Program-made: the position numbers and the translations under genes
The notes under the pieces: model-generated
What the model was told of the DNA's origin: nothing
What the model saw: the letters and a program-made list of their open reading frames with translations, nothing else
The model's database searches: none
Assembly: GCA_938008535.1 (NCBI GenBank)
Contig: CALLKF010000096.1
Location: forward strand, 7,878-71,877
Direction of reading: 5' to 3'
Origin: an uncultured Saprospirales bacterium
GTDB taxonomy: Bacteria > Bacteroidota > Bacteroidia > Chitinophagales > JADIYW01
Length of the DNA stretch: 64,000 nucleotides
Part shown: piece by piece, positions 61,427 through 64,000 of the stretch
Layout: every line of letters begins with the position of its first letter
Numbering within the stretch: position 1 is the first letter of the stretch

Positions 61427-61798
61427 ATGCTCCAAGTCTTTTTCATGAAAAATTAAAATCGTAAAGCAGCATAAGAATACCAAAATTGCTGCACCAAACA
61501 TTTTTCCACCATCGCCAACATCTATTTTGGCAAGCGTTAGATGAAAACACAAGGCGCCAAACATCATAAAACAACCTAAAATGGCACCACGCCAAACCAT
61601 TTTCGGAATGACTAATAATAGAATTGCTATACTTTCAATAATGGCAATTCCATATCTACCGTATGGATCCAATCCAATTTGTCTAAACATTTCTACTGCA
61701 ACTTGATTTCCGGATAATTTCATATAAATTGAATATCCTAAAACCGTGACAGCAATAATTCGTGCTGCTATTTCTAATAGCTTTGTTCCTTTTTCCAT
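61415..61798 (-). CDS. DoxX-family membrane protein
   Basis: 127 residues with four membrane segments. RIIAVTVLGYSIYMKLSG, IGLDPYGRYGIAIIESIAIL and LCFHLTLAKIDVGDGGKMF fit the DoxX/DoxD-like fold. Function of this family is poorly defined (often redox related). The last 12 bases overlap the MFS-like gene tail to tail. Confidence 0.75.
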   Translation of the reverse strand: MEKGTKLLEIAARIIAVTVLGYSIYMKLSGNQVAVEMFRQIGLDPYGRYGIAIIESIAILLLVIPKMVWRGAILGCFMMFGALCFHLTLAKIDVGDGGKMFGAAILVFLCCFTILIFHEKDLEHLGE

Positions 61799-61869
61799 AA
61801 TTGCTAGTTTTAATACTTCATAAGTTAATAAATTATTAAGACAATAGCAACTGTTTGTTAATAAATATA

Positions 61870-61903
61870 AAAAAAGAGGAACAAGTTGTTCCTCTCTTTT
61901 TTT
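61870..61903 (-). terminator. atpC terminator
   Basis: GAGGAAC (61876-61882) and GTTCCTC (61888-61894), flanked by A-runs and T-runs, downstream of atpC on the minus strand. Confidence 0.8.
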
Positions 61904-61918
61904 ATCTGTGTGTGAATC

Positions 61919-62161
61919 TTATATAACACCTTCTGTTAAAACAGAAACATTGTTTTTTAAAACTTCTACGATACCACTTTTTACTTTAAATTCTTGTTTG
62001 TCGCTGCCTTTGCGCACTTTTACTACGCCATCTTTAATAGACGCTATCATGGGTGCGTGATTGTTCAACACTTCAAAATTTCCATTTATACCAGGTAATA
62101 TCACTGAATCTGCTTCGCCTGAAAACACTTTCAATTCTGGTGTAAGTATGTTTAAGTTCAT
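61919..62161 (-). CDS. atpC: ATP synthase epsilon subunit, short form
   Basis: 80 residues, covering only the N-terminal beta-sandwich (LNILTPELKVFSGEADSVIL, GINGNFEVLNNHAPMIASI, SGIVEVLKNNVSVLTEGVI). The C-terminal helical domain that inhibits ATP hydrolysis in many bacteria is absent, as is usual in Bacteroidota. It follows atpD in the same transcript. Confidence 0.92.
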   Translation of the reverse strand: MNLNILTPELKVFSGEADSVILPGINGNFEVLNNHAPMIASIKDGVVKVRKGSDKQEFKVKSGIVEVLKNNVSVLTEGVI

Positions 62162-62167
62162 TTCTTA

Positions 62168-62244
62168 AATGTTTAATGATTAATGTTTAGTGTTTAATGA
62201 TGATGTTTTAATTCAACATTCATCATTCAAAACTCAACATTATT
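62168..62244. repeat. heptamer array filling the atpD-atpC gap
   Basis: Eleven 7-bp steps cover the gap: AATGTTT, AATGATT, AATGTTT, AGTGTTT, AATGATG, ATGTTTT, AATTCAA, CATTCAT, CATTCAA, AACTCAA, CATTATT. The first half is roughly the inverse of the second, so the RNA could fold. Confidence 0.85.
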
Positions 62245-63345
62245 ATTTCGCTTCTGCTAATAATTTTTTACCTTTTTCAATAGCATCTTCAATAGTACCA
62301 ACTAAGTTGAAAGCTGCTTCCGGATATTCATCTACTTTACCATCCATAATCATTTCAAATCCTTTCAAAGTATCTTCGATAGAAACGAATACACCTTTCA
62401 AACCTGTAAACTGCTCTGCAACGTGGAATGGTTGTGATAAGAAACGTTGAACACGACGTGCACGAGAAACTACCATTTTATCTTCTTCAGATAACTCATC
62501 CATACCTAAGATTGCGATAATATCTTGTAATTCTTTGTAACGTTGTAAGATCATTTTCACACGTTGCGCAACGCCATAGTGTCTTTCACCTAAAACTACC
62601 GGATCTAATATTCTTGATGTAGAATCCAATGGATCTACTGCTGGATAAATACCTAACTCAGCAATTTTACGGCTTAGTACCGTTGTTGCATCTAAGTGAG
62701 CAAATGTAGTTGCTGGTGCCGGATCTGTTAAGTCATCCGCAGGTACGTAAACTGCTTGTACAGATGTAATAGAACCTGATTTAGTTGAAGTGATACGCTC
62801 TTGCATCAAACCCATTTCTGTAGATAACGTTGGTTGGTAACCTACCGCTGATGGCATACGACCTAATAACGCTGATACTTCAGAACCTGCTTGTGTGAAA
62901 CGGAAGATATTATCTACGAAGAAGAGGATGTCTTTTCCTTGTCCGGAACCATCTCCATCGCGGAAATATTCGGCAACCGTCAAACCGCTCAAAGCAACAC
63001 GCAGACGCGCTCCGGGAGGTTCGGTCATCTGTCCGTAGACGAGCGACACTTTTGAATCTTTAATCGCGCTTTTATCAACTTTCGACAAATCGAATTCGCC
63101 GGTTTCTTCCATATTATGGTTGAAAGCATCGCCGTAACGAATAACTTTCGATTCGACCATTTCGCGCAGCAAATCATTGCCTTCGCGTGTGCGTTCACCA
63201 ACGCCCGCGAACACCGAAAAACCGTCGCTGCCGATTGCCACGTTGTTGATAAGTTCCATAATCAGAACAGTTTTACCAACACCCGCGCCGCCGAACAGAC
63301 CGATTTTACCACCTTTTGCATAAGGCTCGATGAGGTCGATGACTT
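62243..63345 (-). CDS. atpD: ATP synthase beta subunit, 5' end lost to a chimeric join
   Basis: About 367 residues of a normal ~500. Walker A (FGGAGVGKTVLI), VFAGVGERTREGNDLL, Walker B region (ILFFVDNIFRFTQAGSE) and the catalytic-domain end are intact. The N-terminal beta-barrel and first linker are missing, replaced in frame by an unrelated sequence at about 63340. Codon use is A/T-ending up to about 62935 and clearly GC-richer from there to 63340, so even the upstream bacterial part may belong to another organism. Treat as a partial gene at a misassembled end. Confidence 0.85.
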
Positions 63346-63691
63346 TGACGATCTCTGGAGTGGTGTGGCGGAAGGCGAGGAGACACTTGTCGGGTTGGGC
63401 GAGGAGAGCGGTGGCGAGACCGACATCGATGGAGGACTTGATGAGTCGGCGGATGGTGTACTTGTCGAGGTCGCAGATGTAGACCTCGTCGAAGCCGAAG
63501 AAGACGATGGCATTTTGGACATAGTGGACATCGGTGACGGCGGAGCTGATTGCGTATTGATGAGTAACAGCCGTCTTGTGTTCGTTATAGACATACACTG
63601 TGTTCTGCTTAACTTTTTCAGAATCGGTCTCAGGAATGAGAGCATAAATGCCTGTAGAAAAATACGGTGCAGCTTTTCGTACATTCTTTTG
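63331..63691 (-). pseudogene. WD40/PROPPIN-like (Atg18/WIPI) fragment, probably eukaryotic contamination
   Basis: Minus-strand frame open from 63691 into atpD, without a convincing start. KQNTVYVYNEHKTAVTHQY, AIVFFGFDEVYICDLDKY and ATALLAQPDKCLLAF align by eye with the WIPI/Atg18 blade that reads roughly VYVYDL ... CALSP..NCLLAFPG. Third codon positions are mostly C or G, unlike the rest of the window. A second minus-strand frame (about 63630-63715, MKVYDDITKECTKSC) may be another piece of the same gene. Confidence 0.45.
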
Positions 63692-64000
63692 TTATATCAT
63701 CGTATACTTTCATGTAAAAGCTCGGTTGTTCACATTCAAGGGTAATCTTTAGGGTTGCTAGCTCAACAACGAAGAATCCAAGGTTCGTAGCTACACACAA
63801 ATGAGTCTGGTAAACACTTTCCTACCTGCACCTGGTTCAGCATCATGTAATTGATCTTCCTCGTGACTGGATGAGTAAGTGCCGTGGCCTGTGTTGGTCC
63901 TACAGGCGAAGCGTCCATTTTATTATTGTAGGCAATGAAGTCAGATGAAACTCAAGGCTCCTGAATCGGGCCTGCATGCACAATAATCAAGTCACATTTT
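63692..64000. other. end segment without a bacterial gene
   Basis: No Bacteroidota-like coding sequence, promoter box or terminator. A minus-strand frame starting near 63919 (MDASPVGPTQATALTHPV) runs about 60 codons. Composition differs from the rest of the window. Probably part of the foreign fragment joined at about 63340. Confidence 0.45.

Noticed and set aside
63262..63684. 140-codon Ser/Thr-rich minus-strand frame
   Set aside because: It is a shifted frame of the foreign segment and the AtpD Walker region; low-complexity Ser content comes from the frame shift.
63116..63745. 209-codon plus-strand frame, very acidic
   Set aside because: It is the complement of the atpD/WD40-like frame; its Asp/Glu/Val/Gly bias is what a GC-rich antisense gives.

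Overview
The window is low-GC (about one third G+C by eye) and comes from a member of the Bacteroidota, probably near the Chitinophagales/Saprospirales, though I cannot place it precisely. The evidence is type IX secretion (T9SS) genes and a T9SS sorting domain, a TonB-dependent receptor with an N-terminal carboxypeptidase-regulatory-like domain, a Bacteroidota-type rpoZ next to bamD and coaBC, frequent TAnnTTTG -7 promoter boxes, no clear Shine-Dalgarno sequences, and many Sec/lipoprotein signals. No tRNA, rRNA, CRISPR array, IS element or prophage was seen.

Layout. 0.1-3.2 kb: a methyltransferase, a hypothetical gene, a curved-DNA-like 21-bp repeat array, and two lipoproteins sharing a duplicated signal peptide. 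3.4-8.6 kb: the conserved block bamD-rpoZ-coaBC-porD-recN. 8.6-15.3 kb: a TPR protein, an outer-membrane barrel, a Crp/Fnr regulator with a perfect FNR-type box upstream, a SPOR protein, a PorV-like barrel and a lipoprotein. 15.5-21.9 kb: lepA, a di-heme peroxidase/MbnP pair, aqpZ, mdh and a NarL-type regulator. 21.9-29.6 kb: a small HExxH protein, PBP1A and PorW/SprE, then divergently a pseudo-M23 protein, a bactofilin and two ATP-synthase-associated membrane proteins. 29.9-36.7 kb: a PAS-LuxR regulator, a TonB-like protein, tadA, a TolC/HlyD pair, a glycosyltransferase and an SGNH protein. 36.8-49 kb: a TonB receptor with a secreted CocE-type hydrolase, TerC, msrA, feoAB, an LptF/G permease and tgt. 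49-58.4 kb: a glycosyltransferase, a sigma factor, a PKD lipoprotein, a LytS-like kinase, dapA, proline dehydrogenase, aroE, SpmAB and smpB. 58.5-61.4 kb: a compact run of seven small membrane-protein genes of unknown function, ending with an MFS-like transporter. 61.4-63.3 kb: DoxX, atpC and a broken atpD.

The right end is not trustworthy. atpD (minus strand) loses its N-terminal domain. Its composition changes near 62,935 and again near 63,340. Beyond that the sequence reads as a GC-rich fragment resembling a eukaryotic WD40/PROPPIN (Atg18/WIPI) protein. A chimeric contig end is the simplest explanation.

The most interesting signals are: (1) arrays with an exact 7-bp period at many gene starts, some lying inside coding sequence (porD signal peptide, coaBC linker, the start of the proline dehydrogenase); (2) seven AAAATTTT cores spaced exactly 21 bp apart; (3) the uncharacterised membrane-protein operon at 58.5-61.4 kb; (4) two identical TTGATTTAAATCAA boxes, one before the Crp/Fnr gene and one in a gene-free convergent gap.
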